Positions 41,357-50,892 of a DNA stretch of 64,000 nt are shown here, piece after piece (within the stretch, counting starts at the first letter, position 1; each line of letters begins with the position of its first letter). A program made the translations under genes and the position numbers. Source of the stretch: Bacillus kwashiorkori (GTDB taxonomy: Bacteria > Bacillota > Bacilli > Bacillales > Caldibacillaceae); the NCBI RefSeq assembly GCF_001375515.1, contig NZ_CTDX01000012.1, forward strand, positions 100,389-164,388, in the 5' to 3' direction. The notes beneath the pieces are model-generated. The model had not been told where the DNA came from. It did no database searches and saw only the letters and a program-made list of their open reading frames with translations.

Positions 41357-42641
41357 ACCCTAGCTTATGTGGTTCTACACTAATCAATAACTTATTAGCT
41401 GTTGCGTAGATCATCGCAATAAAGTTCTTTGTGGTTCTGTAGCCCCTAGCTTTTCTCTTTGCAGCTTGAACTAGACTATTGATACCTTCGAGTAGACCAT
41501 TAGTCATTTTTGAAACGAACCATCTTAATATCCCTTGTTCGTGTTTCTTTAATGTTTGGGCAACCTTTATTATTGGTTCTAACTGAGAACGGGTGGCCCA
41601 TTGGTACCACTCATTAAAATGAAGGGTGGCAAAGCGTTCAGTTTTGGTCCACATTTCTTGAAGCGAAAGCTTCAATCTATAAGCTCTAGCTGTTTTTAAA
41701 TTGGTATCCTTTAATTTTAGGATCTTTTCCTGTTGTTCGGTGTTTAGATTTTTATGGTTTTTTAACCATAAATAACGTGTCTTTTTAAGGCCTGGTTGTT
41801 CAATTTGCTCATTGCGTCGTACCTGATCTAGCGCCTCATTCATAAGTTTCATGACATGAAATTTATCAAAGGTTATGTGTGCTTCTGGAAATTCTGTTTC
41901 GACACCCTTTTTGAATGCTGGGGACATATCACTACAGACTTCTTTAATGTTATTAGGCTCAACATTATGATCCTTTAAGAAGGAAGAAAATTTTTTAAGA
42001 ACATTCGCGTCTTTTCCTTCTGTAGCGAATAAAACAAGCTTTGTATCCATATCTACAAACAGAGTGACATATTCATGTCCTCGCCGGCTAGATGTCTCAT
42101 CAATGGCTATTCGCTTAACATTGGAAAAGTCCAATTCTTTCATGGCTTTATCAACATAATAATGAAAGACACGCCACAACCTAGTATCATGTTCACCTAC
42201 TTTTCGGGCCACTGTAGCAACGGGCATTTCTTTCATTAATTGCATTAATTCAGATTCAAAAAACCATGTAAACCCAGCACCAGGGCGAGACCATTCTACA
42301 TGAATGGTACGAATCTTATTACAAAGATTACATTTTGTTCGAGGCAATCTTGCGTGTAAGATGGTTTGATACTGCCAGAAATTAAGGTGCCTCCACGTAC
42401 GATCATCATTTACTATGTCATGAACTTTTGCCTGAGGATGACCACAATGAGTGCATACAAATTCAGAACCACGTCTAAAATCTAAATAAATATCAAGAAT
42501 ATAATCATTTTGGTTCAATTCGTAATCAATAACATACCATGGATCTTCAATACCTAATGCCTTTTGGAACACACTATATTCTTGGTTAAAATCTCTCATT
42601 TTGGGCCACCTCGGATAATAATATTTTAATTTATTATCCAT
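41355..42641 (-). CDS. ISL3 family transposase
   Basis: This 428-residue DDE transposase has N-terminal zinc-ribbon cysteines (CTHCGH and CNLCNK) and a helix-turn-helix. The catalytic domain has first acidic residues in IAIDETSSRRGHEYVTL, the second in VCSDMSPAFKKG with the FDKFHVMKLMNEALD segment, and Glu in NGLLEGINSLVQ. It is full length and uninterrupted, so probably active. The ATG at 42641 is about 50 bases inside the right end. Confidence 0.95.
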   Translation of the reverse strand: MDNKLKYYYPRWPKMRDFNQEYSVFQKALGIEDPWYVIDYELNQNDYILDIYLDFRRGSEFVCTHCGHPQAKVHDIVNDDRTWRHLNFWQYQTILHARLPRTKCNLCNKIRTIHVEWSRPGAGFTWFFESELMQLMKEMPVATVARKVGEHDTRLWRVFHYYVDKAMKELDFSNVKRIAIDETSSRRGHEYVTLFVDMDTKLVLFATEGKDANVLKKFSSFLKDHNVEPNNIKEVCSDMSPAFKKGVETEFPEAHITFDKFHVMKLMNEALDQVRRNEQIEQPGLKKTRYLWLKNHKNLNTEQQEKILKLKDTNLKTARAYRLKLSLQEMWTKTERFATLHFNEWYQWATRSQLEPIIKVAQTLKKHEQGILRWFVSKMTNGLLEGINSLVQAAKRKARGYRTTKNFIAMIYATANKLLISVEPHKLG

Positions 42642-42694
42642 TATGGTCTTACCTAGGAATCTTTAAACCAATACTATCTAGCGAGGAAGCACAT

Positions 42695-43423
42695 TTATTT
42701 AAAAATCGATAAAATTTTATCAATCAGTTCAAACAGGAAAAACTTTACTTCCGTTTTCTCCTCTTTTTCTTCTACAAATAAGGAATTACTAGATTTCATT
42801 TCCTTATCCAATTTATTTTCCTTATTATTTTTACTATCCACTTTATCCACAGACTTTTTCTTTTGCTGCTCATCTTTTTTATCCACATGTGAATCTTCAA
42901 AACCATCACTAACAGCTGACCCACTGGAAAAGTCTAAGAAACATAATGGTGGAAATAACACACACCACCAATTGGCACCAGTTCCTTCTCCAATGGTGAT
43001 TAAAATTGCTTCGTACTCACCAGCAGGGTACAAGAAATTTCCGTACAATTTCGTTGGAAAGGCGACACGGTCAAAATCAACATGGACCGATTGATTCACC
43101 TTCTCCTCTTGTAAAATTTCTCTAGCGATATTTTCAACTTCAGGCAAATTAGTTTGAATTACTTGGCGAGCTTCTTCTAAAGAAGTTAACTGTTCCACCC
43201 ACTCGGTAATTTGAGCATTCACTAAATCCCTAACTTTTCTTTTAATCTCTTGATCTTGTTCAGAGTTGCTATTCGCTAGAATTCTTAGCCGGATAGCTTC
43301 ATTTGGAATTACTACCACATCATCGTGTGCGGCCATACTTTTCGGTATATATAAACTTATAATACTTGCAAATGTAATAAAAATAAAAAAACTTGCTAAT
43401 AAATGATTTTGCTTTCCTGTCAT
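42695..43423 (-). CDS. spoIIR: Stage II sporulation protein R
   Basis: This secreted signalling protein of about 242 residues is made in the forespore; it triggers SpoIIGA processing of pro-sigma-E in the mother cell. An N-terminal hydrophobic signal segment (about 8-30) is followed by the conserved IPNEAIRLRILANSNSEQDQ and the GNFLYPAGEYEAI region. The C-terminal 70 residues are a Lys/Glu/Ser-rich, low-complexity tail. The frame opens at a GTG at 43435, but AGGGGTGAGG six bases before the ATG at 43423 is better placed. The stop lies in the target duplication of the adjacent insertion sequence and was preserved. Confidence 0.92.
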   Translation of the reverse strand: MTGKQNHLLASFFIFITFASIISLYIPKSMAAHDDVVVIPNEAIRLRILANSNSEQDQEIKRKVRDLVNAQITEWVEQLTSLEEARQVIQTNLPEVENIAREILQEEKVNQSVHVDFDRVAFPTKLYGNFLYPAGEYEAILITIGEGTGANWWCVLFPPLCFLDFSSGSAVSDGFEDSHVDKKDEQQKKKSVDKVDSKNNKENKLDKEMKSSNSLFVEEKEEKTEVKFFLFELIDKILSIFK

Positions 43424-43724
43424 TGTTATCCTCACCCCTCATTAGCACATTGTGAACAAAATCTATCAATCTTATACATTGGTTTTGAAAAATAATAATA
43501 AAAAATATGCCATGTGAGTTTAGGTCAATGACACAATGAAAGAAACCGGTTTCCTCTTTCACAAATAACAACATCACATTTTAAAACAATAGAAATTTCT
43601 CTTCCCCATTAATAAGGACAATGTTTCTATTAGAAAAACTAGAACATTACTTGAAAATTTATGTTAAAAGTCGTACAATTGCCTCCGAATTCATAAAAAA
43701 ATGTGGAATGAAGTTCAGAGGATA

Positions 43725-43827
43725 TGTGGAAAACAATGAAGTTATACACAGAAGTTATGCACATTTCTAACAAAGTTATTCACAAAATGTGGATAAAACC
43801 TTTAACTATTGTATTTAATGTGGAAAA
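43725..43827. promoter_or_regulatory. DnaA-box cluster between spoIIR and ywlC
   Basis: Within about 100 bases lie TGTGGAAAA (43725), TTATACACA (43742), TTATGCACA (43755), TTATTCACA (43776), TGTGGATAA (43788, perfect box on the complement) and TGTGGAAAA (43819). Additional perfect TTATCCACA boxes lie at 42843, 42879, 44271, 44796 and 46113. In B. subtilis the ywlC region is one of the stable DnaA-binding loci as I recall, so this is likely a conserved DnaA titration or regulatory site. Confidence 0.8.
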
Positions 43828-43910
43828 ATAGTACATATCCACCTATAAAAAATATAGTGATGATACGGGATAATAAATTTCCTAATTTTTTCGAAATAGA
43901 GGCGATAAAA

Positions 43911-44957
43911 ATGAACACAAAAGTATGGGTAGTGGATAAGTCTGTTAATAAATCACATATATATCCACAAGTGAAAGAAGCAGCTGAAGTACTGAAACAA
44001 AATGAACTAGTCGCTTTTCCAACCGAAACAGTATATGGACTTGGGGCAAACTCAACAAGTGACGAAGCGGTAAAAAAAATATATGAAGCGAAAGGGAGAC
44101 CGAGTGATAATCCGCTAATTATTCACATTAGCGATATAGCTGAAGTGGAAAAGTTCGTTACTCATATACCAGAAACAGCGAAAAAGTTAATGGAGACGTT
44201 CTGGCCGGGTCCATTAACGATTGTTTTAACAAAAAAGAGCGGTGTATTATCAAAAGTGGCAACAGCGAACTTATCCACAGTCGCTATCCGCATGCCAGAA
44301 CATCCAATTGCTCTTGCATTAATAGAAGCGAGTGGGCTACCAATTGCGGCGCCAAGTGCCAATATATCTGGAAAGCCAAGCCCAACTAAATTTTCTCATG
44401 TTGAGCACGATCTCACAGGGAAAATTGCAGGTATTATCAATGGCGGTGATACAGGAGTTGGCGTAGAATCAACAGTGATTGATTGTACTAGTGAAATTCC
44501 AACCATATTAAGACCTGGTGGTATATCAAAGGAAGCCATTGAAGCTATCATCGGTGCTGTCGATGTCGATCAAGCGGTAAAACAAGCGGTAATCAACCCG
44601 AAATCACCTGGAATGAAGTATAAACATTACGCCCCATCTGCAACAATGTATTTAGTAAATGGCAGTAAAAACTATATCCAACATTTAATCAGTCAGTATC
44701 AAAGCGAAGGAAAAAAAGTCGGTGTGTTAACAACAGAAGAAAATGCTTCCTTCTATCATGCAGATATAATTAATGTGTGTGGAAAACGGAGTGATTTATC
44801 CACAGTCGCACAACGTCTTTATGACACTTTACGTTTATTCGATCAACAACATGTGGATATTATATTAAGTGAAGTATTTCCACCACAAGGAATCGGTTCT
44901 GCAATAATGAACAGATTAATGAAGGCTGCAAATCACCAAATAATGACAGAAAAGTAA
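43911..44957 (+). CDS. ywlC: Threonylcarbamoyl-AMP synthase
   Basis: This 348-residue Sua5/YwlC-type enzyme makes threonylcarbamoyl-AMP for the t6A37 modification of ANN-decoding tRNAs. The N-terminal YrdC domain (about 15-205) has VAFPTETVYGLGANSTSDEA and KGRPSDNPLIIHI. SPGMKYKHYAP starts the C-terminal Sua5 domain. The open frame runs from 43809, but AGAGGCGAT before the ATG at 43911 and the family start MNTKVW fix it. The gene itself contains two perfect DnaA boxes. Confidence 0.94.
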   Translation: MNTKVWVVDKSVNKSHIYPQVKEAAEVLKQNELVAFPTETVYGLGANSTSDEAVKKIYEAKGRPSDNPLIIHISDIAEVEKFVTHIPETAKKLMETFWPGPLTIVLTKKSGVLSKVATANLSTVAIRMPEHPIALALIEASGLPIAAPSANISGKPSPTKFSHVEHDLTGKIAGIINGGDTGVGVESTVIDCTSEIPTILRPGGISKEAIEAIIGAVDVDQAVKQAVINPKSPGMKYKHYAPSATMYLVNGSKNYIQHLISQYQSEGKKVGVLTTEENASFYHADIINVCGKRSDLSTVAQRLYDTLRLFDQQHVDIILSEVFPPQGIGSAIMNRLMKAANHQIMTEK

Positions 44958-45108
44958 AACAGTATTCAAGAGGATTCCTTAAGTCTAAACCCCTATATGT
45001 GTGCATATGTTGAATAGAGGCTAGTCCGAGATTGAATTTGTCGCATTCATTTCAGCTCAATCTTAGATAAATAGCTATGCATATCGTATTCAAGGGGGTC
45101 GTTTTTTT

Positions 45109-45663
45109 ATGACAATGCAAATAAATGAATTAATAACTATATCCATCATGGCCTTTGCGATGAGTTTAGATGCTTTTTCCGTAGGCTTAGGGATGGGGAT
45201 GGTCCCGTTAAGATTAAGACAAATTTTTCATATTGGAATAATAGTAGGTATTTTTCACGTCATTATGCCATTGCTTGGAATACTAACTGGACAATTTTTA
45301 TCGGAGAGAATGGGTGTTTTCGCAACTTATACTGGCGGACTGCTGTTAATATATATTGGCTTGCAAATGTTCACTTCTAGCTTTAAAGAAGAAGAAGGTG
45401 CCCGTTTTAAGCCGGTTGGATCAGGGGTTTTTATGTTTGCTTTAAGCGTGAGTATTGATAGTTTTTCCCTCGGCCTATCTCTAGGAATTATTGGTGCAAG
45501 ACTAGTAACAGCTATTGTCCTGTTCGGTATTTTTGCCACTTGTTTAACATGGTCTGGCTTATATTTTGGGAAGAAGATGAAATCATTGTTCGGCTCCTAT
45601 AGTGAAGCGTTAGGGGGCGTCATATTACTTTTTTTCGGACTAAAACTTCTTTTACCGATATAG
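45109..45663 (+). CDS. mntP: Manganese efflux pump MntP
   Basis: This 184-residue protein has six predicted helices and two MntP-type motifs, [16 protein letters not shown] and [16 protein letters not shown], whose Asp residues bind Mn2+. It exports manganese from the cytoplasm (B. subtilis YwlD). An ATG follows AAGGGGG at ten bases. I saw no recognisable yybP-ykoY manganese riboswitch in the 150 bases upstream. Confidence 0.93.
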   Translation: MTMQINELITISIMAFAMSLDAFSVGLGMGMVPLRLRQIFHIGIIVGIFHVIMPLLGILTGQFLSERMGVFATYTGGLLLIYIGLQMFTSSFKEEEGARFKPVGSGVFMFALSVSIDSFSLGLSLGIIGARLVTAIVLFGIFATCLTWSGLYFGKKMKSLFGSYSEALGGVILLFFGLKLLLPI

Positions 45664-45749
45664 CTTTTGATAAAAGCGGAAATTACTATGCAAAAGTTTA
45701 GTTCTTTTTTACGTATCTGCTATAATTAGGTATAAAGGAGGATGGAATA

Positions 45750-46205
45750 GTGACTAAAGTTCTATTCGTTTGTACAGGAAACACATGCCGCAGTCCAATG
45801 GCAGAAGCAATTTTAAGAAGTATGAATATTGAAGGTTTGGAAGTAAAATCAGCAGGGTTGTTTGCAAATGATGGCGGAGATGCTTCAGAACATGCAAAAC
45901 AAGTATTAAAAAAACATAATATGTACCATCCGCATAAATCAACAATGTTAAAAAAAACAGAAATAGTGTGGGCAGATATCATTTTAACGATGACGATCGC
46001 TCACGCAAATTCCATTTTGCAAACGTTCCCAGAATCACACGGAAAAGTATTCCCACTCAAAAAATTTGTTCATGATGATAATGCGGATGTATTAGATCCA
46101 TTCGGTGGTTTATTATCCACATACGAGAGTACATATACCGAATTAAAAGAACTTATTATGGAACTACCGGCAAAAATGAAATCGATGGACATAAAGGGTT
46201 CCTAG
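45750..46205 (+). CDS. ywlE: Protein arginine phosphatase
   Basis: This 151-residue low-molecular-weight phosphatase has the loop CTGNTCRS (nucleophile Cys8, Arg14) and the catalytic Asp in LDPFGG near residue 118. The Thr12 inside the loop is the residue that gives YwlE its phospho-arginine specificity, so it should reverse McsB kinase activity in protein quality control. The GTG start follows AAAGGAGG. A perfect DnaA box lies within the gene at 46113. Confidence 0.93.
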   Translation: MTKVLFVCTGNTCRSPMAEAILRSMNIEGLEVKSAGLFANDGGDASEHAKQVLKKHNMYHPHKSTMLKKTEIVWADIILTMTIAHANSILQTFPESHGKVFPLKKFVHDDNADVLDPFGGLLSTYESTYTELKELIMELPAKMKSMDIKGS

Positions 46206-46322
46206 CAAGTACGAGGAAATAAAAATCAGTTAAATGTAATACGTTGAAATATTTTAGTTTAATAAATGTTGAAAAATTCGCTGCTAAAATTAAAAATGAA
46301 TTCGCCGTAATGGAGGAGCCGG

Positions 46323-47618
46323 ATGATGGAGAAAAGAACAAAATACAAATTTGGTCTAAGAAAAAAACTAGTTATTTTTACTACCACTCTTGCAGTCATT
46401 ACATACTCTACTAGCGCTATTTTTATTTATGTGCTCTATCCGATGTTTTTTAGTGATTATATCAACCAATTTATTTTTACAATGTCAACGTTATTATTAG
46501 GAATTATTTGGTCAGGTGTTCTAGCATTTTTTGCAGCCCAATTATTAATTAAACCGTTAAAACAGTTAGAAGAGGCGGCAAAGAAAACCGCGTTAGGCGA
46601 TATAACACATGATGTTGTATTGTCTAAATCCGATGATGAAATCCGTGCCGTTGGAAAAGCATTTAACCAAATGTTAGCGAACTTAAGAAATATGGTTGCA
46701 ATGATTGATACAAATTTTACAGCGACAAATGAAAAGGTAATTGAAATCTCAAAAGAGGCTACTCGTGCTCATGACCAGGCTGAATGTATTTCTCGAACGG
46801 TTTCCGAGATTTCTCACGGGGCAGAAAATTCAGCGGTAAGCGTAGCCGCCACTGCAGAAGCAATAGAAGATGTGATGTTCATTGCAAAAGATGTTTTACA
46901 TAATGCTAAAACGGCAGAAACAATCTCAGATGAAATGATTAACGAATTACAAACAACAAGATCCATTCTTAATTCATTAATTAGCGGTGTGGAACAAATG
47001 GCTAGTCAAAATAAAGAATCCCTTTCTGCAGTAAAAAGATTAGCCGATACCGTACAAAAAATTGAGCAAATCATTCTCCTAGTCGGTGAAATTGCGAAAC
47101 AAACGAACTTACTTGCATTAAATGCATCGATTGAGGCAGCAAGGGCAGGAGAACATGGTAAAGGATTTGCCGTTGTTGCCGAAGAAGTTCGCAAGCTTGC
47201 AGATGAAAGTGAGAGCGCTGTAAAAAATATTTCTGAACTAATTACAAGTATTCAACAGGAAGTACATCACGTCGTCGAGGAAATTGCCGAACAAGTAGAA
47301 GAAGCCCAAAACGAGGTGAAAAAAGGAGAGCAATCCAATGAATCGTTAGAAAAAATGACGAAGACTATTTTTGAAGTTGCTAACTCTGTTAAAACGATCG
47401 CCAATTTAGTAGACAAACAAATGATTAGCATCGAGCGAACATCTTCCCAATCACAGGATGTTGCTGCAATTGCTGAAGAAACATCTGCTGCAGCAGAGGA
47501 AGTCGCTGCATCCACCGATGAACAAACAAATGTTATCGGTAACCTCGAAGAAATTGCTATCGAGTTAAAATTACAGGCTGAGAAATTGCACGATACGATT
47601 AAAGAGTTTCATAGATAA
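46323..47618 (+). CDS. Methyl-accepting chemotaxis protein without extracellular sensor
   Basis: In this 431-residue protein two transmembrane helices (about 15-38 and 47-70) are separated by only a few residues, so there is no extracytoplasmic ligand domain. A HAMP domain (about 72-125) and the MA signalling coiled coil (about 150-431) follow. The hairpin tip is [20 protein letters not shown] with [18 protein letters not shown]. It should signal to CheA/CheW from a membrane or cytoplasmic cue. The ATG follows TGGAGGAG. The gene interrupts the ywlE-rpiB order known from B. subtilis. Confidence 0.93.
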   Translation: MMEKRTKYKFGLRKKLVIFTTTLAVITYSTSAIFIYVLYPMFFSDYINQFIFTMSTLLLGIIWSGVLAFFAAQLLIKPLKQLEEAAKKTALGDITHDVVLSKSDDEIRAVGKAFNQMLANLRNMVAMIDTNFTATNEKVIEISKEATRAHDQAECISRTVSEISHGAENSAVSVAATAEAIEDVMFIAKDVLHNAKTAETISDEMINELQTTRSILNSLISGVEQMASQNKESLSAVKRLADTVQKIEQIILLVGEIAKQTNLLALNASIEAARAGEHGKGFAVVAEEVRKLADESESAVKNISELITSIQQEVHHVVEEIAEQVEEAQNEVKKGEQSNESLEKMTKTIFEVANSVKTIANLVDKQMISIERTSSQSQDVAAIAEETSAAAEEVAASTDEQTNVIGNLEEIAIELKLQAEKLHDTIKEFHR

Positions 47619-47982
47619 TTAGGTTTGTGATTTCTTATGCCTAGACAAAGGAGTTGCTGGAAAGCTACAAGTCATAAATTTTCCACACAAAATAGTATTA
47701 CTAACTTTGGAAATATACAATCATTCATCGTGGATATTTATGTGGCTTTCCAGTGGTCTCACTGCGCCCCAACCTTTATATATTAAATGCGCGCTACACG
47801 TCTTCTAGCAATGCCTATCCAACAAATTCAACTAAATAAATCCCTCTGATTCGCACCTATAGAAAGAAAAATATTGTTTATCAGCTATGGTGTTTCTTTA
47901 TAATTCCAATGAAGTATGGCAAAATAAAGGTGAGAATTAGGTTTTGCAAGGTAGTATGATAATAAATATAGAGGTGAGTTAA
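47619..47982. other. Intergenic region upstream of rpiB
   Basis: This is 364 bases without a gene. It contains CTGGAAAGC (47657-47665) and its inverted copy GCTTTCCAG (47745-47753) about 80 bases apart, and a DnaA-like TTTTCCACA between them. No open frame with a ribosome binding site is seen until rpiB. Confidence 0.4.
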
Positions 47983-48423
47983 ATGAAAATAGCAATAGCT
48001 TCTGATCATGGTGGTATTCATATTCGTGAAGAAATCAAACATTTATTAGACGAAATGGGCATGGAATATGAGGACTTTGGCTGTAACTGTGAAACATCGG
48101 TTGATTATCCAGATTATGCATTACCTGTTGCAGAAAAAGTGGCAAATGGAGAATTTGATCGCGGTATTTTAATATGTGGAACAGGAATCGGTATGAGTAT
48201 TGCTGCCAATAAAGTGAAAGGTATTCGCTGTGCACTTTGTCATGACGTATTTAGTGCAAAAGCAACGCGGGAACATAACGATTCGAATATTTTAGCGATG
48301 GGTGAACGGGTTATCGGTCCAGGACTGGCACGGGAAATTGCAAAAACATGGCTTACGACGGATTTCACTGGTGGTCGCCATCAAAATCGGATTGGCAAGA
48401 TCAGTAAATATGAAAATAATTAA
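47983..48423 (+). CDS. rpiB: Ribose-5-phosphate isomerase B
   Basis: This 146-residue RpiB/LacAB fold enzyme interconverts ribose 5-phosphate and ribulose 5-phosphate. It has IASDHGG at the N terminus, VDYPDYA, and the active-site CGTGIGMSIAANK with the catalytic Cys, then HNDSNILAMGERVIG. The ATG follows GAGGTGAG. It heads the rpiB-ywlG-glyA-upp run. Confidence 0.95.
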   Translation: MKIAIASDHGGIHIREEIKHLLDEMGMEYEDFGCNCETSVDYPDYALPVAEKVANGEFDRGILICGTGIGMSIAANKVKGIRCALCHDVFSAKATREHNDSNILAMGERVIGPGLAREIAKTWLTTDFTGGRHQNRIGKISKYENN

Positions 48424-48623
48424 TTAGTTATAAACAGGTGGATAACTTACAATAGAACTATTAACATGTGAATAGTTTAGTTTTCCACAAGGTAAAACAA
48501 TTATTTTCATTCATAATGATTGAATGAACAACTTCTTCCACATATATTGCTATGCACAAAATGATAAAATGCAAAAACCGGATCTCCACGAAGTTGCTTC
48601 ATAACAAAGTAAAGGTGATAACA

Positions 48624-49199
48624 TTGTTAGACGAGTTAAAAACTTGGGGTGGACAATTAGAACAAATTCTGGCTGATTTTAGCCAACATATAGATTCAAC
48701 TAAGGAAGGGATACTTGTTATTGGTTGCTCCACATCGGAAGTTGCCGGAAAACAAATAGGAACTTCCGGATCAGAACAAATCGCAGCTATGATTTTTGAA
48801 AAGCTGCAACAATTTGCCACACGATACAATGTAAATTTAGCATTTCAATGTTGTGAGCATCTGAACAGAGCATTAGTAATAGAGCGTACGGTACAAGAAA
48901 AACATCAGTGGGAAGAAGTGACGGTAGTGCCTGTAGCCAATGCCGGCGGATCAATGGCAACAATGGCATATAAAAAATTTACCAACCCTGTTGTTGTCGA
49001 ACATATTAAAGCGGACTATGGTATCGACATCGGTGATACCTTTATTGGCATGCATTTAAAACATGTAGCTGTACCGGTGCGAGTAAGTGTAAAAGCTCTT
49101 GGTAGTGCCCATGTAACATTGGCGAAAACTCGTCCGAAATTAATCGGTGGAGAAAGGGCAGTTTATCAAAAAACAATAGAAAATAATACTTGTCATTAA
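48624..49199 (+). CDS. ywlG: DUF436/TIGR01440 family protein YwlG
   Basis: This conserved Firmicutes protein of about 191 residues has unknown function and carries the family segments [16 protein letters not shown] and [16 protein letters not shown]. The open frame extends to 48552. However, AAAGGTGAT immediately before the TTG at 48624, and the usual family start near LLDELKTW, favour the later start. It lies between rpiB and glyA as in B. subtilis. Confidence 0.85.
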   Translation: MLDELKTWGGQLEQILADFSQHIDSTKEGILVIGCSTSEVAGKQIGTSGSEQIAAMIFEKLQQFATRYNVNLAFQCCEHLNRALVIERTVQEKHQWEEVTVVPVANAGGSMATMAYKKFTNPVVVEHIKADYGIDIGDTFIGMHLKHVAVPVRVSVKALGSAHVTLAKTRPKLIGGERAVYQKTIENNTCH

Positions 49200-49325
49200 A
49201 TTGCTACACAGCTTTCCCACTATAGCTTAAACAACTTCACCGAAACAAGCGTAAGTAAAAATGAATCTAGTAGTAAAAAGTGATAAAATAATGTTGTTGT
49301 AGGAAACTAAGGGGGTATGGAGCCT

Positions 49326-50561
49326 ATGAGTTATCTTGAAAAACAAGACGAACAAATTTTTGCAGCCATTCAAAAAGAATTAACGAGACAACGGAAACAT
49401 ATCGAACTGATTGCTTCTGAAAACTTTGTCTCCGAAGCAGTAATGGAAGCACAAGGATCAGTACTAACGAACAAATATGCGGAAGGTTATCCAGGTCGCA
49501 GATATTACGGTGGTTGTGAATTCGTCGATATTGCGGAAAATATAGCTAGAGAACGGGCGAAACAACTTTTCGGGGCAGAACATGCGAATGTACAACCACA
49601 TTCAGGTGCACAGGCAAATATGGCAGTCTATTTTACTGTATTAAAACCTGGGGATACAGTGTTAGGAATGAATTTATCCCATGGAGGACATTTAACTCAC
49701 GGTAGTCCTGTTAATTTTAGTGGAATTCAGTATAATTTTGTCGATTATGGTGTCGATGAAAAAACAGAAACAATTGATTATGATGCCGTTTTAGCAAAGG
49801 CTCGCGAAGTGAAACCGAAATTAATCGTCGCTGGAGCAAGCGCTTATCCACGGGTGATTGATTTTAGCAAATTCCGAGAAATTGCTGATGAAGTCGGTGC
49901 CTATTTAATGGTTGACATGGCACATATAGCCGGTTTAGTCGCGGCTGGTGTTCATCCAAATCCTGTCCCATATGCTGATTTTGTCACAACAACAACTCAT
50001 AAGACATTACGTGGTCCGCGTGGTGGAATGATTCTTTGTAAAGAGGAATTTGCCAAAAAGATTGATAAAGCTATTTTCCCTGGCATTCAAGGTGGCCCAT
50101 TAATGCATGTTATTGCTGCAAAAGCAGTAGCCTTTGGTGAAGCATTGCAAGACAACTTCAAAGAATACATACAACAAGTAGTAGCTAACGCCAAACAGCT
50201 AGGCGAATCTCTAACAGAACAAGGGTTAGCACTAGTTTCTGGTGGAACGGATAATCATTTATTACTAGTTGATCTTTGTTCCCTCCAAATTACAGGGAAA
50301 CTGGCGGAAAAAGTATTAGATGAAATTGGTATAACGGTAAATAAAAATACCATACCATTTGATCCAGAGAGCCCATTTGTAACAAGCGGTATTCGCATCG
50401 GTACTCCAGCGGTAACTACGAGAGGTTTCAAAGAAGCTGACATGGTGGACATTGCTGAAATTATCGCAACTACGTTAAAAAATCATGACAACAACGATTG
50501 TTTAGAGCAAATGAAACAAAGAGTAGCCAATTTAACAAATAAATACCCATTGTATGAATAA
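49326..50561 (+). CDS. glyA: Serine hydroxymethyltransferase
   Basis: This PLP enzyme of about 411 residues converts serine plus tetrahydrofolate to glycine plus methylene-THF. It has [11 protein letters not shown] near the N terminus, [13 protein letters not shown], and the PLP lysine in [14 protein letters not shown] (about residue 226). GGGGG lies one base before an ATG at 49317 but ten before the ATG at 49326, so the latter start is chosen. A clean terminator abuts the stop codon. I found only a poor PurR-like CCGAAACA sequence upstream. Confidence 0.96.
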   Translation: MSYLEKQDEQIFAAIQKELTRQRKHIELIASENFVSEAVMEAQGSVLTNKYAEGYPGRRYYGGCEFVDIAENIARERAKQLFGAEHANVQPHSGAQANMAVYFTVLKPGDTVLGMNLSHGGHLTHGSPVNFSGIQYNFVDYGVDEKTETIDYDAVLAKAREVKPKLIVAGASAYPRVIDFSKFREIADEVGAYLMVDMAHIAGLVAAGVHPNPVPYADFVTTTTHKTLRGPRGGMILCKEEFAKKIDKAIFPGIQGGPLMHVIAAKAVAFGEALQDNFKEYIQQVVANAKQLGESLTEQGLALVSGGTDNHLLLVDLCSLQITGKLAEKVLDEIGITVNKNTIPFDPESPFVTSGIRIGTPAVTTRGFKEADMVDIAEIIATTLKNHDNNDCLEQMKQRVANLTNKYPLYE

Positions 50562-50587
50562 AAAATCCCCGTCCACGGGGATTTTTT
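50562..50587 (+). terminator. Intrinsic terminator after glyA
   Basis: AAAATCCCCG pairs with CGGGGATTTTTT around TCCA, beginning directly after the TAA. Confidence 0.92.
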
Positions 50588-50892
50588 ATGGAAATAGGTT
50601 TGAAATAGGAGCAAACGGTTATAGTAACATAGATATTTCTTAGCTCACTAATTCTTGGAATGAATAATAAAACTACAGTAGCTCGTAATTTCAAATAAAA
50701 TGAAACATTTATTTCAATCCTATTGATGATTCTTATGATATTATGTAAAATGAATCGAAGCGAAAAAGGGCAAAATACGACAAAGTTCACCAAATGCAAC
50801 AGCTTTTTCTTCGTAAAGGTGGGTTTGCTCATGTTTTGTCAAACTTATTATTGGAAACGTGACGCGAAAAAATTTTTAAAGGAGAGATAGAA
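50588..50892. other. upp upstream region
   Basis: This is 305 AT-rich bases. TATGAT-like and TAAAAT sequences suggest a upp promoter between 50730 and 50755, but I cannot assign it firmly. No open frame is supported here. Confidence 0.35.

Larger units (their letters stand above)
41192..42690 (-). mobile_element. ISL3-family insertion sequence, complete
   Basis: This 1499-bp element carries one transposase gene. The ends are imperfect inverted repeats: GGCTCTTCGCTATTTAGTGT at 41192 and, on the complement, GCTTCCTCGCTAGATAGTAT at 42690. The element is flanked by a perfect 8-base duplication ACATTTAT (41184-41191 and 42691-42698), the length ISL3 elements make. It lies between prmC and spoIIR, and the right duplication contains the spoIIR stop codon. 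Confidence 0.95.

Noticed and set aside
44958..45108. Manganese riboswitch (yybP-ykoY) before mntP
   Set aside because: I could not find the conserved internal-loop motifs; the region only shows short AT-rich repeats.
49200..49325. PurR box upstream of glyA
   Set aside because: Only one imperfect CCGAAACA half-site is seen, without a properly spaced partner.
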